From positions 1 to 64,000 of the forward strand of contig JBBRNO010000005.1 in NCBI GenBank assembly GCA_038230275.1: a DNA stretch of 64,000 nt, read 5' to 3'. Position numbers and translations under genes: made by a program. The stretch's first letter is position 1. Each line of letters opens with the position of its first letter. Source of the DNA: JANXXV01 sp038230275. Its GTDB lineage: Bacteria > Acidobacteriota > Terriglobia > Bryobacterales > Bryobacteraceae. Below the pieces are notes generated by a model. It was not told the origin of the DNA, did not search any database, and saw only the letters and a program-made list of their open reading frames with translations. Below, in pieces: positions 46,607 to 55,178 of the stretch.

Positions 46607-48184
46607 TTAGAGCGAGCCGGCGCGCATCTGCTCCGCTAAGTGATCGGTAGCGCGCATCGACAAGGCCAGAATGGTCATAGTCGGGTTTTGCGATCCGCCG
46701 GTGACGAAGCTGCTGCCGTCTACCACGAAAAGATTCTTGATATCATGCGTCTGGTTCCATTTGTTCAGCACGCTGGTCTTTGGATTGTCGCCCATGCGGC
46801 ATGTTCCCAATTCATGAATGCTGTAGCCGGGCGGGAACATCTTATCGTTCCGGTTTAGAACCTCAAATCCAGCGCCATGGCAAACTTCGCCGATGGTCTG
46901 CACCGCATCCTTGGCCATTTGGAATTCGTTGTCGCCGTATTTGGCCTGGAAATGCAGGACCGGGATTCCCCAGGCGTCAACCACATCCTTATTGATCCGG
47001 ACGTGATTTTCGAATCGGGGAAGCACTTCTCCCATCAACGTGCAGGAGAACGAAGTGCCGCGGTGGCTGTCCAGCGTTTTTTGCAACTCTTCGCCCCATT
47101 GCGGAAAATACTTCGCATCCGGAGTGCCGCCGGTGCTGAAATCGAGAGCGTACCCGCGGAGGAAGTTTTTCTCCGGTTTGGTTTTGTCCAGGTTCCGGAA
47201 GCGGGGAATGTATCCGCCGCCGCCCACCAAGCCACGCCCGCCTTTCCCGTCTCGCACTTCCGGGATTGTTGCGACCACGCTATTCGACATGTAGAACTGG
47301 TCGTGAAGATAGTGACCTAAGACCCCGCTGGAGTTGGCGATTTTGGAATTCAGCAGAATGCGCGTGCTTTCCAGGCACGATGCGCCAACAATCACGACGC
47401 GCGCCTTCACGTGCACCTCGCGGCGGGAATGACGGTCCAGAAAATTTGCGCCATTCGCCAGGCCGGTGTTCTTGTCGACGGTTACATCCCGCACCACGGC
47501 ATTGGGAACCATCGTCAGATTTCCGGTGGCCATCGCATCTGGCAACAGCAGGTTCATGGAACTGGCGAATTGCCCGTTGCCAAGGGCGCGCCGCATTTTG
47601 GTGACGGTGATGCCACGGGTTTTGGCGGAATCCGCGAAACGCTTTGTGGCCGCGCTGTCCGGCGAATTGTCTTCAATGAAAATGCCATCCGGCAGCTGGG
47701 CGAGTCCTTCTTTGCGGCCAGCGACGCGGAAGATCGGTTCCACCTGATCGTAATAAGGGGACAAATCGGCATGGCTAATGGGCCAGTTTTCGCCGAAGCC
47801 GTCATGGTCCTTGGCCTTGAATTCAAAATCGCTCAGGCGGAACGACATGCGGGCCCAAAACAGCGATTTGCCGCCAATCATGCGAACTCGTACCCAGTTG
47901 AATGGCTGCTTAGGATCGTGGGTGTAGGGAACTTCTTTTTCATCAACCCATTGATTGGCGTTGAACTCATTCGCCTGGAAAAGGTGCGGTAGTTTTCCCG
48001 GTTTTCCGAAGCCGCGATACGGCAGTTCGTACACTGGTCTTAAGATGCGGTTCTTCTCGAAGTCCACCAGTGGCCCTGCGTCCAGCAGTAAACACTTGAT
48101 GCCCTTTTTCGTCAAGTTGTAGGCGGCCATTCCGCCGGACGCACCGGAGCCGATGATGAGAACGTCGTAGTCTTTGGCGGGCAT
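46607..48184 (-). CDS. GMC family oxidoreductase (FAD sugar dehydrogenase type)
   Basis: A 525-residue flavoprotein. The FAD-binding GSGASGG loop is at 12-18, and the catalytic His is in HELGTCRMG (H457) with Asn in GGSQNPT (N500). It resembles the large subunit of FAD gluconate/glucose dehydrogenases. The start at 48184 begins the DYDVLIIG strand; upstream in-frame sequence overlaps the small-subunit gene. Its natural partner is the TAT-signal subunit gene immediately upstream. Confidence 0.92.
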   Translation of the reverse strand: MPAKDYDVLIIGSGASGGMAAYNLTKKGIKCLLLDAGPLVDFEKNRILRPVYELPYRGFGKPGKLPHLFQANEFNANQWVDEKEVPYTHDPKQPFNWVRVRMIGGKSLFWARMSFRLSDFEFKAKDHDGFGENWPISHADLSPYYDQVEPIFRVAGRKEGLAQLPDGIFIEDNSPDSAATKRFADSAKTRGITVTKMRRALGNGQFASSMNLLLPDAMATGNLTMVPNAVVRDVTVDKNTGLANGANFLDRHSRREVHVKARVVIVGASCLESTRILLNSKIANSSGVLGHYLHDQFYMSNSVVATIPEVRDGKGGRGLVGGGGYIPRFRNLDKTKPEKNFLRGYALDFSTGGTPDAKYFPQWGEELQKTLDSHRGTSFSCTLMGEVLPRFENHVRINKDVVDAWGIPVLHFQAKYGDNEFQMAKDAVQTIGEVCHGAGFEVLNRNDKMFPPGYSIHELGTCRMGDNPKTSVLNKWNQTHDIKNLFVVDGSSFVTGGSQNPTMTILALSMRATDHLAEQMRAGSL

Positions 48185-48195
48185 GAATTTTCTTA

Positions 48196-48786
48196 TTAGT
48201 CGAGCGGATACCAGTAGAGCCCTACCCCGCCGCCGCGGCGTCCACCAGTGGCGCCCGCCGCGGCTACCCATTCGCGCGAGTTCATGGTTGCGGTGCGGAT
48301 GTCCTGCTTCGCTTCGCGCAGAAAACGGGCGAAGGCGTCGGCCGGCGGATCGTAGGTCCAACTGGCACGGAGCGGTGATAGTAACGTCTCGGCTTGGGGC
48401 GTTTCCAACTCCGCGAAGGGCTTCGCGAATTTCTTTGCAGCTTGTGTGTTCAACTGGTCCAGGCCGGATCGGTAGAGTTTCTGGCGATCCTCTAAAGATT
48501 GGCCGATCAGGAAGTCCAGGAACTCGGCGGCGGTCGCGTCCGTAGCGCCGGGAGCGCCATTGATAGAAGGCAGAATAATATCGCTAAGCTTTCGCAGGGC
48601 GGCCAGTTGTGGCGGCGTGAAGAAATGCGGCGTTGTGTTTCCGGCATCGTCCGCGATTCCCGTTTCCAGTTTTGGAGCGGCTTGGACTACTGGAACCGGT
48701 GTTGGTCTGGCGGAATCCTGCGCCACCATCAGCGGAGCGGTCGCGGGTGCGGCGATAAGGGATTGCACAAAACGACGGCGCTTCAT
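48196..48786 (-). CDS. Gluconate 2-dehydrogenase subunit 3-like, TAT-exported
   Basis: A 196-residue protein with twin-arginine signal (MKRRRFVQSLIAAPATAPLM) and the gluconate_2_dh3 domain (FFTPPQLAALRKLSDIILPS, then EFLDFLIGQSLEDRQKLYRS). In known complexes this gamma subunit carries the cofactor-free, folding-chaperone-like part that pulls the FAD subunit through the TAT pathway. 11 bases to the GMC gene downstream. Confidence 0.9.
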   Translation of the reverse strand: MKRRRFVQSLIAAPATAPLMVAQDSARPTPVPVVQAAPKLETGIADDAGNTTPHFFTPPQLAALRKLSDIILPSINGAPGATDATAAEFLDFLIGQSLEDRQKLYRSGLDQLNTQAAKKFAKPFAELETPQAETLLSPLRASWTYDPPADAFARFLREAKQDIRTATMNSREWVAAAGATGGRRGGGVGLYWYPLD

Positions 48787-49704
48787 TTAGACCTCTTTGA
48801 CCACTTTCAGCAGAGCCTTTAGCGAAGTATCAGTGGCGTGCATCTTGCCTTTGGGGCTTTTCCAATGGGTTTCCAGGGTGAACGTTTCTTTGTATCCGCT
48901 CTTCAGCAATGCGCGAATTTGGGACAGGTTATCGAATTCGCCATCGCCCACCGCGCACCATTCGATTTTGCCGTCGGCTCCCTTTTTATAGTCGCGAAGG
49001 TGGACGTGAAAGATGCGGAAAGTGTCGAGCTTTGCGTAGCCATCTGGGAACGATTTCTCGCCGGCCGCGCCTGCGTTGTTTGGATCCCAGGTCAGCCCCA
49101 GATTACTTGCCTTGACGTGCTTCAATAGTTCAGCCGATTGAGCGCCGGTTTCGATGTAGCTACTGCCCACATTTTCCAGTGCCAACCGGAAGCCGCCAGC
49201 CTTGGCTCTGCGCGCCGCCTCCTTTTGGAGTTCGTAGATTCTGGCGTAGTCCTTTGTGGTTGGAGTCTCATCCGCCTTATACGTGAAGCCGAAGGTGCGG
49301 ATCTTGTCGGTCCCGAATACTTTTGCGCGCTCCATGGAACTGTCTAACAGCTTCCATTGTTCGTCCAACGCCTTTTGGCCCTCTGCCGTTTCCGGCGGCA
49401 ACGGTACCTTGAAGAATCCCGTGCCTTCGATGGAGACACGGATCTTGTGCTGATCCAGAATAGAGCTGGCCTCGCGGATCTTGTCCATGGGCTGTGCGGT
49501 ATTGTATTTGCCCCAGACGTTCCTGATCTCAGCCCAGTTCAGGTTGAATTCCCGGAGGAACTTGGCGGCGGTGGTCACATCGTCGTCAATCTCATCGGTG
49601 GTAACGCCGAGCTTCATCGCCTCTAAGGGCAATGCCAGCAGGCGATGGATGGGGAACGCCAGTGCGGACGCAGCAAGCGCGTCGCGGCGCGTGAAGAAAG
49701 ACAT
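48787..49704 (-). CDS. TAT-exported sugar isomerase/epimerase-like protein
   Basis: A 305-residue xylose-isomerase-like TIM barrel with twin-arginine signal (FFTRRDALAASALAFP). GLTWDPNNAGAAG and HVHLRDYKKG are the metal-site regions. Directly adjacent, with no gap, to the small dehydrogenase subunit gene; this order (isomerase, subunit 3, GMC) is a module seen in sugar-oxidising soil bacteria. Substrate could be a keto-glycoside (inference). Confidence 0.85.
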   Translation of the reverse strand: MSFFTRRDALAASALAFPIHRLLALPLEAMKLGVTTDEIDDDVTTAAKFLREFNLNWAEIRNVWGKYNTAQPMDKIREASSILDQHKIRVSIEGTGFFKVPLPPETAEGQKALDEQWKLLDSSMERAKVFGTDKIRTFGFTYKADETPTTKDYARIYELQKEAARRAKAGGFRLALENVGSSYIETGAQSAELLKHVKASNLGLTWDPNNAGAAGEKSFPDGYAKLDTFRIFHVHLRDYKKGADGKIEWCAVGDGEFDNLSQIRALLKSGYKETFTLETHWKSPKGKMHATDTSLKALLKVVKEV

Positions 49705-49775
49705 GGGCCGATTATATCGCGCGGTACTATTTCCGCGCCGCAGCGTAATTTACCATTAGGTCACAGGAGCCGCCC

Positions 49776-52244
49776 TTGCAAACTCTTCTAGCCACGTTCC
49801 GGCACACGTTTCGCAGGCTTTCCCGGTCGCCGATGTTCACGGCAATCTCAGTGCTTACTCTAGCCATCGGCATCGGCGCGAATACGGCAATCTTCAGCGT
49901 CATCAATGGCGTGCTGCTGAAGCCGTTGCCGTATCCCCACTCCGAAGAATTGGTGGCGTTGTGGCAAACCGCGCCCGGTATCAACATCAAAGATCTGGAT
50001 ATGTCCCCGTCGGTGTACTTTATCTACACCGATGAGAACCGCGTGTTTCAGGATGTGAGCATCTGGACCGATGGCAGGACTACTGTGACGGGCCTGGCCG
50101 AGCCGGAAGACTTGCCGGTGCTATATACGAGCAATCGCCTGCTTCCGATTCTGGACGTGCAGGCGCAGCTTGGACGCCGCTTCACCCGGGCTGACGATGA
50201 CCAGAAGGCCACCGGCGACACTGTAATGCTGTCTCACGTCTACTGGAAATCTCGCTTTGGGGGAGATCGTTCTGTACTGGGCCGCCGCATTTTGATCGAA
50301 GGCGCGGCGCACGAGGTGATCGGCGTCCTGCCGGCTTCGTTTCAGTTCATGGACCGGAAGTTTTCGCTGGTAATTCCCCTGCGGTTTGACCGCGGCAAAG
50401 TGCATCTGGGGAATTTCAGTTACAGAGGAGTGGGCTGGCTGAAACCCGGTGTGACGCTCGATCAGGCGAATACCGACGTTGGCCGCATGATACCGATGGC
50501 ATCCCAGCGTTTTCCGGCTCCGGACGGGTATAGCGTGAAAATGTTCGATGATGCGCGGATTGGCCCCAACCTGAGATTGCTGAAAGACGACCTGCTGGGT
50601 GATATTGGCAATACGCTGTGGGTTCTGATGGGCACAGTGGGTATCGTGCTTCTGATTGCGTGCGCCAATGTGGCGAACCTGCTGTTGGTGTGGGCGGACC
50701 GACGCCAGCAGGAACTGGCGATTCGCGCGGCGCTTGGGGCGGGATGGGGACGCATTGCGCGTGAGTTGCTGTTTGAAAGTCTGTTGCTTGGTTTAGCTGG
50801 AGGCGCGCTCGGGATGGGGCTTGCTTACGGCGCGTTGCAGGTGCTTTCCGTCTCCGGGTTGAAGCATCTACCGCGCATTGAGAATATCTCAATCGATCGG
50901 TGGGTGATGCTCTACACGCTAACAATTTCGCTGGCGGCCGGCGTGGTCTTCGGTCTCATACCTGTATTCAAGTATGCCAGCCCCCATCTCTCGAACGCCT
51001 TGCGCAGCGGAGGCAGATCGCAGAGTCAAAGCAGGGACCGGCATCGGGCGCGCAGCGTTCTGGTTGTCGTGCAAGTAGCGCTGGCGTTGGTCTTGCTAAT
51101 CAGCTCGGGCCTGATGATCAGAACGTTCCAGGCGTTGCGCCAAGTGGATCCGGGTTTCTCGAATGCGCAGGAGATCCAGACCTTTCGCATTACAATTCCT
51201 GACACTCAGGTGAAAGAGCCGGAGCGAGTGATTCGAATGGAGCAGGAGATTCTGAACCGGATTGCCGCTCTTGCAGGCGTGTCTTCGGCGGCGGTGACAA
51301 ACTCACTTCCGATGGTGGGGAGTTCGAACGATCCCATCTATGCTCAGGATCGAGAGTACCCGGTGGGAACGATCCCGCCGATTCGGCGCTTCAAGAACAT
51401 TTCTCCAGGCTACTTGTCCACCGTGGGCAGCCGGCTGATTGCGGGACGCGATGTGACGTGGACAGATACTTACAACCAATCGCCGGTGGCTCTAATCTCT
51501 GAGAACATGGCGCGTGAGTTGTGGAACAATCCGCAAGCCGCCGTAGGCAAGAGGATCAGGGCCACGCTCAAGAACGACTGGTCTGAAATTATCGGCGTCG
51601 CGGGGGATTTACGCGACAACGGTATCGATAAAAAAGCGCCCGCCATTGTCTACTGGCCCCTGCTCCAGAAGAACTTCGAGGGTAACAAGATCGTAGCGCG
51701 CCGCAGCGTGGCTTACGCGATCCGTACACCGCGGGTGGGATCAACGGGTTTGCTTGGCGAACTTCAGCAGATTGTTCTGAGCGTGAATGCGAGCTTGCCT
51801 GTGGCGAATGTAAGAACATTGGGAACAATCTACAATGAGTCGCTTGCGAGAACCTCATTCACACTCGTGATGCTCGCAATCGCCGGTGTTACTGCCCTAC
51901 TGGTGGGCGTGGTGGGGATTTACGGTGTGATCTCATACTCTGTTTCACAGAGGACGCGCGAGATTGGAATTCGGTTGGCGTTGGGTGCGCAGGTGCGAGA
52001 GGTGACCGGAATGTTTGTCCGCCACGGGTTGCTGCTGTCGGGCATCGGAGCAGCCTGCGGGCTGGTGGCGGCATTCTTGTTGACGCGGCTGATGAAGTCG
52101 ATTCTGTTCGACGTCAGTCCCGCGGATCCGCTGACATATACGGCGGTCTGTGCGGGCCTGATTTTTGCGGCCATGCTGGCCAGTTACCTGCCGGCGCGGA
52201 AGGCCGCCGCGGTGGATCCATCCGAGGCTCTACGCGCGGAGTAA
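49776..52244 (+). CDS. ADOP-type ABC transporter permease (MacB/FtsX-like)
   Basis: An 822-residue membrane protein with two MacB_PCD/FtsX units. N-terminal anchor IGANTAIFSVINGVLLKPLP, first periplasmic domain about 55-260, helices near 285-420, second unit from about 435 and final helices near 700-815. TTG 49776 has a GGAG ribosome site with 6-base spacing, so it is the start. This acidobacterial duplicated permease lacks a nearby ATPase gene. Function unknown; possibly lipoprotein or peptide export. Confidence 0.92.
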   Translation: MQTLLATFRHTFRRLSRSPMFTAISVLTLAIGIGANTAIFSVINGVLLKPLPYPHSEELVALWQTAPGINIKDLDMSPSVYFIYTDENRVFQDVSIWTDGRTTVTGLAEPEDLPVLYTSNRLLPILDVQAQLGRRFTRADDDQKATGDTVMLSHVYWKSRFGGDRSVLGRRILIEGAAHEVIGVLPASFQFMDRKFSLVIPLRFDRGKVHLGNFSYRGVGWLKPGVTLDQANTDVGRMIPMASQRFPAPDGYSVKMFDDARIGPNLRLLKDDLLGDIGNTLWVLMGTVGIVLLIACANVANLLLVWADRRQQELAIRAALGAGWGRIARELLFESLLLGLAGGALGMGLAYGALQVLSVSGLKHLPRIENISIDRWVMLYTLTISLAAGVVFGLIPVFKYASPHLSNALRSGGRSQSQSRDRHRARSVLVVVQVALALVLLISSGLMIRTFQALRQVDPGFSNAQEIQTFRITIPDTQVKEPERVIRMEQEILNRIAALAGVSSAAVTNSLPMVGSSNDPIYAQDREYPVGTIPPIRRFKNISPGYLSTVGSRLIAGRDVTWTDTYNQSPVALISENMARELWNNPQAAVGKRIRATLKNDWSEIIGVAGDLRDNGIDKKAPAIVYWPLLQKNFEGNKIVARRSVAYAIRTPRVGSTGLLGELQQIVLSVNASLPVANVRTLGTIYNESLARTSFTLVMLAIAGVTALLVGVVGIYGVISYSVSQRTREIGIRLALGAQVREVTGMFVRHGLLLSGIGAACGLVAAFLLTRLMKSILFDVSPADPLTYTAVCAGLIFAAMLASYLPARKAAAVDPSEALRAE

Positions 52245-52292
52245 ATCCTGGTGCTTAAAATAGTCGAAGCAGGAATATCACCAGGAGAGTTT

Positions 52293-53750
52293 ATGCAAAA
52301 CCCAAGCTGTGACATCGGACTGATCGGTCTGGCTGTCATGGGACAGAATCTGGTCCTCAATATGAACGACCACGGCTATAAAGTGGCCGTCTTTAACAGG
52401 ACCGTTTCCAAGGTAGACGAATTCATCGGCCACGAAGCCGCCGGTACTCAGGTTGTGGGTGCGCATTCGCTGGAAGAACTGGCGCAACTGTTGAAGCGGC
52501 CGCGCCGCGTGATGTTGATGGTGAAGGCCGGCGACACTGTCGACCATATGATTGACGCCCTCTTGCCTTATTTGGAGAAGGGCGACATCATCATCGACGG
52601 CGGCAATTCGCTTTTTACCGATACAAATCGGCGGACCAAGGACCTTCAGGGTAAGGGCATTCTGTTCATCGGAACCGGCGTTTCGGGCGGGGAAGAGGGC
52701 GCGCGTTTTGGCCCGTCCATTATGCCCGGCGGGAATGTGGATGCCTGGCCGCACGTGAAAGAGATTTTTCAGTCCATTGCGGCCAAGGTGGAAGATGGAT
52801 CGCCTTGCTGCGAGTGGGTGGGAGAAAACGGAGCCGGGCACTACGTGAAGATGGTGCACAACGGAATTGAGTACGGCGACATGCAGTTGATCTGCGAAGC
52901 CTACCAATTATTGAAGGATGGGTTAGGGCTGAGTGCGGATGAACTGCACGAAGTATTCGCGGAATGGAACAAGGGCGAGCTGGACAGCTTCCTGATTCAG
53001 ATTACGGCGGAGATTCTGGCGAAGAAAGACGACGACGGTTTGCCGATGATCGACAAGATTCTGGACACGGCCGGACAGAAAGGGACTGGCAAGTGGACAG
53101 GCATCAGCGCGCTGGATCTGGGTACGCCGGTCACGCTGATTGGCGAAGCGGTGTTTGCGCGGTGCCTGTCGGCGATGAAAGAGGAGCGGGTGGCTGCCTC
53201 GGCGGTTCTGCACGGACCTGGAAAACCCGATGCCGTAGACCGCAAGGCGTTCATCGAAGAGGTGCGGCGTGCGCTGTACTGTTCGAAAATGATCTCCTAC
53301 GCGCAAGGATACATGCTGCTGCGCGAGGCTGCCAAGGATCAGAAATGGAATCTGAACTTTGGCGGAATCGCGCTGATGTGGCGCGGCGGATGCATTATTC
53401 GCAGCCGGTTCCTGGGTAAGATCAAAGCCGCTTATGACAAGAATCCAACGCTCACCAATCTTCTGGTGGATGAGTTTTTCAGCAATTTGCTGAACGACTA
53501 TCAGGCGTCGTGGCGCAGCGCGATTATCAAGGCGATCCAGTTTGGCGTGCCTACGCCCGCATTCTCCACGGCGCTGTCTTTCTACGATGGGTATCGTACT
53601 GGCCGGCTGCCGGCGAATCTGCTGCAGGCGCAGCGGGACTACTTTGGCGCGCACACGTATGAGCGGGTGGACAAGCCGCGAGGCGAGTTTTTCCATACGA
53701 ATTGGACGGGGCGCGGCGGCCGGGTCTCGTCGAGTACCTATAACGCATAG
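52293..53750 (+). CDS. gnd: 6-phosphogluconate dehydrogenase
   Basis: A 485-residue NADP-dependent decarboxylating enzyme of the pentose phosphate pathway. Rossmann motif GLAVMGQNLVLNMNDHG, substrate-binding GGVSGGEEGAR-like GVSGGEEGARFGPSIMPGG, and GAGHYVKMVHNGIEYGDMQ (catalytic Lys, signature) are intact. ATG 52293 has GGAG at good spacing and gives standard length; upstream TTG/ATG starts add 14 residues. The amidohydrolase lipoprotein gene starts 4 bases after the stop. Confidence 0.95.
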   Translation: MQNPSCDIGLIGLAVMGQNLVLNMNDHGYKVAVFNRTVSKVDEFIGHEAAGTQVVGAHSLEELAQLLKRPRRVMLMVKAGDTVDHMIDALLPYLEKGDIIIDGGNSLFTDTNRRTKDLQGKGILFIGTGVSGGEEGARFGPSIMPGGNVDAWPHVKEIFQSIAAKVEDGSPCCEWVGENGAGHYVKMVHNGIEYGDMQLICEAYQLLKDGLGLSADELHEVFAEWNKGELDSFLIQITAEILAKKDDDGLPMIDKILDTAGQKGTGKWTGISALDLGTPVTLIGEAVFARCLSAMKEERVAASAVLHGPGKPDAVDRKAFIEEVRRALYCSKMISYAQGYMLLREAAKDQKWNLNFGGIALMWRGGCIIRSRFLGKIKAAYDKNPTLTNLLVDEFFSNLLNDYQASWRSAIIKAIQFGVPTPAFSTALSFYDGYRTGRLPANLLQAQRDYFGAHTYERVDKPRGEFFHTNWTGRGGRVSSSTYNA

Positions 53751-53754
53751 GGCG

Positions 53755-55014
53755 ATGAATCTCCGGTTTCTTTTGCTGTCGCTTATCGCGCTGGCGTCGT
53801 GCGCGCCGGCGCCGGAAGGCGGCCGGGTGGATACGCAACTTGCTTCGCAAATTTCCAGCATCAAGGCCATTGACAACCACGCCCATCCAGTTCGCCCGAC
53901 GCTGAGTGGGGAGAAGCCGGACGACGAATATGATGCGCTTCCGGTGGAATCATTGGAGGCGCAGTCCGATTCAATCCGCCTTCGCCCTGGGTCGCAGGAA
54001 CTGGTAGCGGCGCATCGCGCGATTTTTGGCGGAGACAAAGCCAAAGCCGCAAGCACCCATGGCCGCGACTATGCAGTGCGCGTGCTGGACCTCTTGAAGA
54101 TCGATACGATGCTGGCGAACCGCGTGGCGCTTGGCCCCGGACTGCCGTCCCCTCGATTCCTATGGGTGCCGTTTGCGGATGCGCTGATGTATCCGTTGGC
54201 TACCGATTCGTTGATACACAATTCCGATCAGAAAGCGTTTTTTGCGTTGGAAGCCAAGTTGTTGAAGCGGTATTTCGCGGAGTCGGGAGTGACCGCGAAA
54301 CCGGCCACGCTGGACGAATACCTTCAGAAAGTGGTTCGCGCGACGCTGGAACGTCATAGACAGGCGGGAGCGGTGGCGGAAAAGTTCGAGATGGCTTATC
54401 TGCGAACGCTGGATGTGGGCAGTCCAGCGAAAGCCGATGCCGCCAAAGTCTATGCCGCCGGCACGGGCGATTACAAGGTCCTGCAGGACTTTATTTTTCG
54501 CTTCATCGCGACGGAATGCGGGCGGCTGGGCATGGCTGTTCATATTCACTCGGCTGCCGGCGGCGGTGGATACTTCGATGTGGCTGGCGGCAACCCGATG
54601 TTGCTGGAGCCGCTGCTTAACGATCCTTCGCTGCGCAAGACGAATTTCGTTCTACTGCACGGCGGTTGGCCGTACAGCCGGCAGTTGGCGGCGCTGCTCA
54701 CCAAGCCTAATTGCTATACCGATTTTTCCGAACAGACGACCATGAATTATCCTCGCGAGGTCTCCGAGACTATTCGAGCCTGGTTGGAATACGTGCCGGA
54801 GAAGATTCTCTACGCGACCGACGCGTATCCGTTTGCACCTCCCGATTCGGGTTGGGAAGAAGCGGGGTTCATTGCTGACAAGACCGGGCGCGAGGCGCTT
54901 GGCATGGCGCTGACAGGAATGATGCGCGATGAGGAGATCACACGGGACCGCGCAGTGGAATTGGCGCGAATGGTCCTTCGAGAGAATGCACTCAAACTCT
55001 ACAGCTTGAAATAG
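53755..55014 (+). CDS. Amidohydrolase lipoprotein
   Basis: A 419-residue metal-dependent hydrolase anchored as a lipoprotein: signal peptide with lipobox ALASC (C16). Metal motif DNHAHPV (H42, H44), HIHSAAGGGGY and LLHGGWPY give further His residues, and ATDAYPFAPP an Asp, as in amidohydrolase_2 (uronate isomerase/ decarboxylase-like) barrels. ATG 53755 follows gnd by 4 bases; a longer in-frame start lies inside gnd. Substrate unknown. Confidence 0.85.
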   Translation: MNLRFLLLSLIALASCAPAPEGGRVDTQLASQISSIKAIDNHAHPVRPTLSGEKPDDEYDALPVESLEAQSDSIRLRPGSQELVAAHRAIFGGDKAKAASTHGRDYAVRVLDLLKIDTMLANRVALGPGLPSPRFLWVPFADALMYPLATDSLIHNSDQKAFFALEAKLLKRYFAESGVTAKPATLDEYLQKVVRATLERHRQAGAVAEKFEMAYLRTLDVGSPAKADAAKVYAAGTGDYKVLQDFIFRFIATECGRLGMAVHIHSAAGGGGYFDVAGGNPMLLEPLLNDPSLRKTNFVLLHGGWPYSRQLAALLTKPNCYTDFSEQTTMNYPREVSETIRAWLEYVPEKILYATDAYPFAPPDSGWEEAGFIADKTGREALGMALTGMMRDEEITRDRAVELARMVLRENALKLYSLK

Positions 55015-55178
55015 CCTCGCTAAGTTCGCACGACGATCTGCAGTCTCAACTTGCAGATGCGCGGTGATTCGTCGATCGACGTGGAGACTATCGACGGCCA
55101 AGGCATGGTCATCCCGGTCCGGTAGGACAGAAAATCGCCACTACACGCCGCTACACTATGTTGAGAGGAAAATTGCAT

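Noticed and set aside
52923..54056. 377-codon minus-strand frame across gnd and the amidohydrolase gene
   Set aside because: Spans two real genes on the other strand and resembles no protein family.
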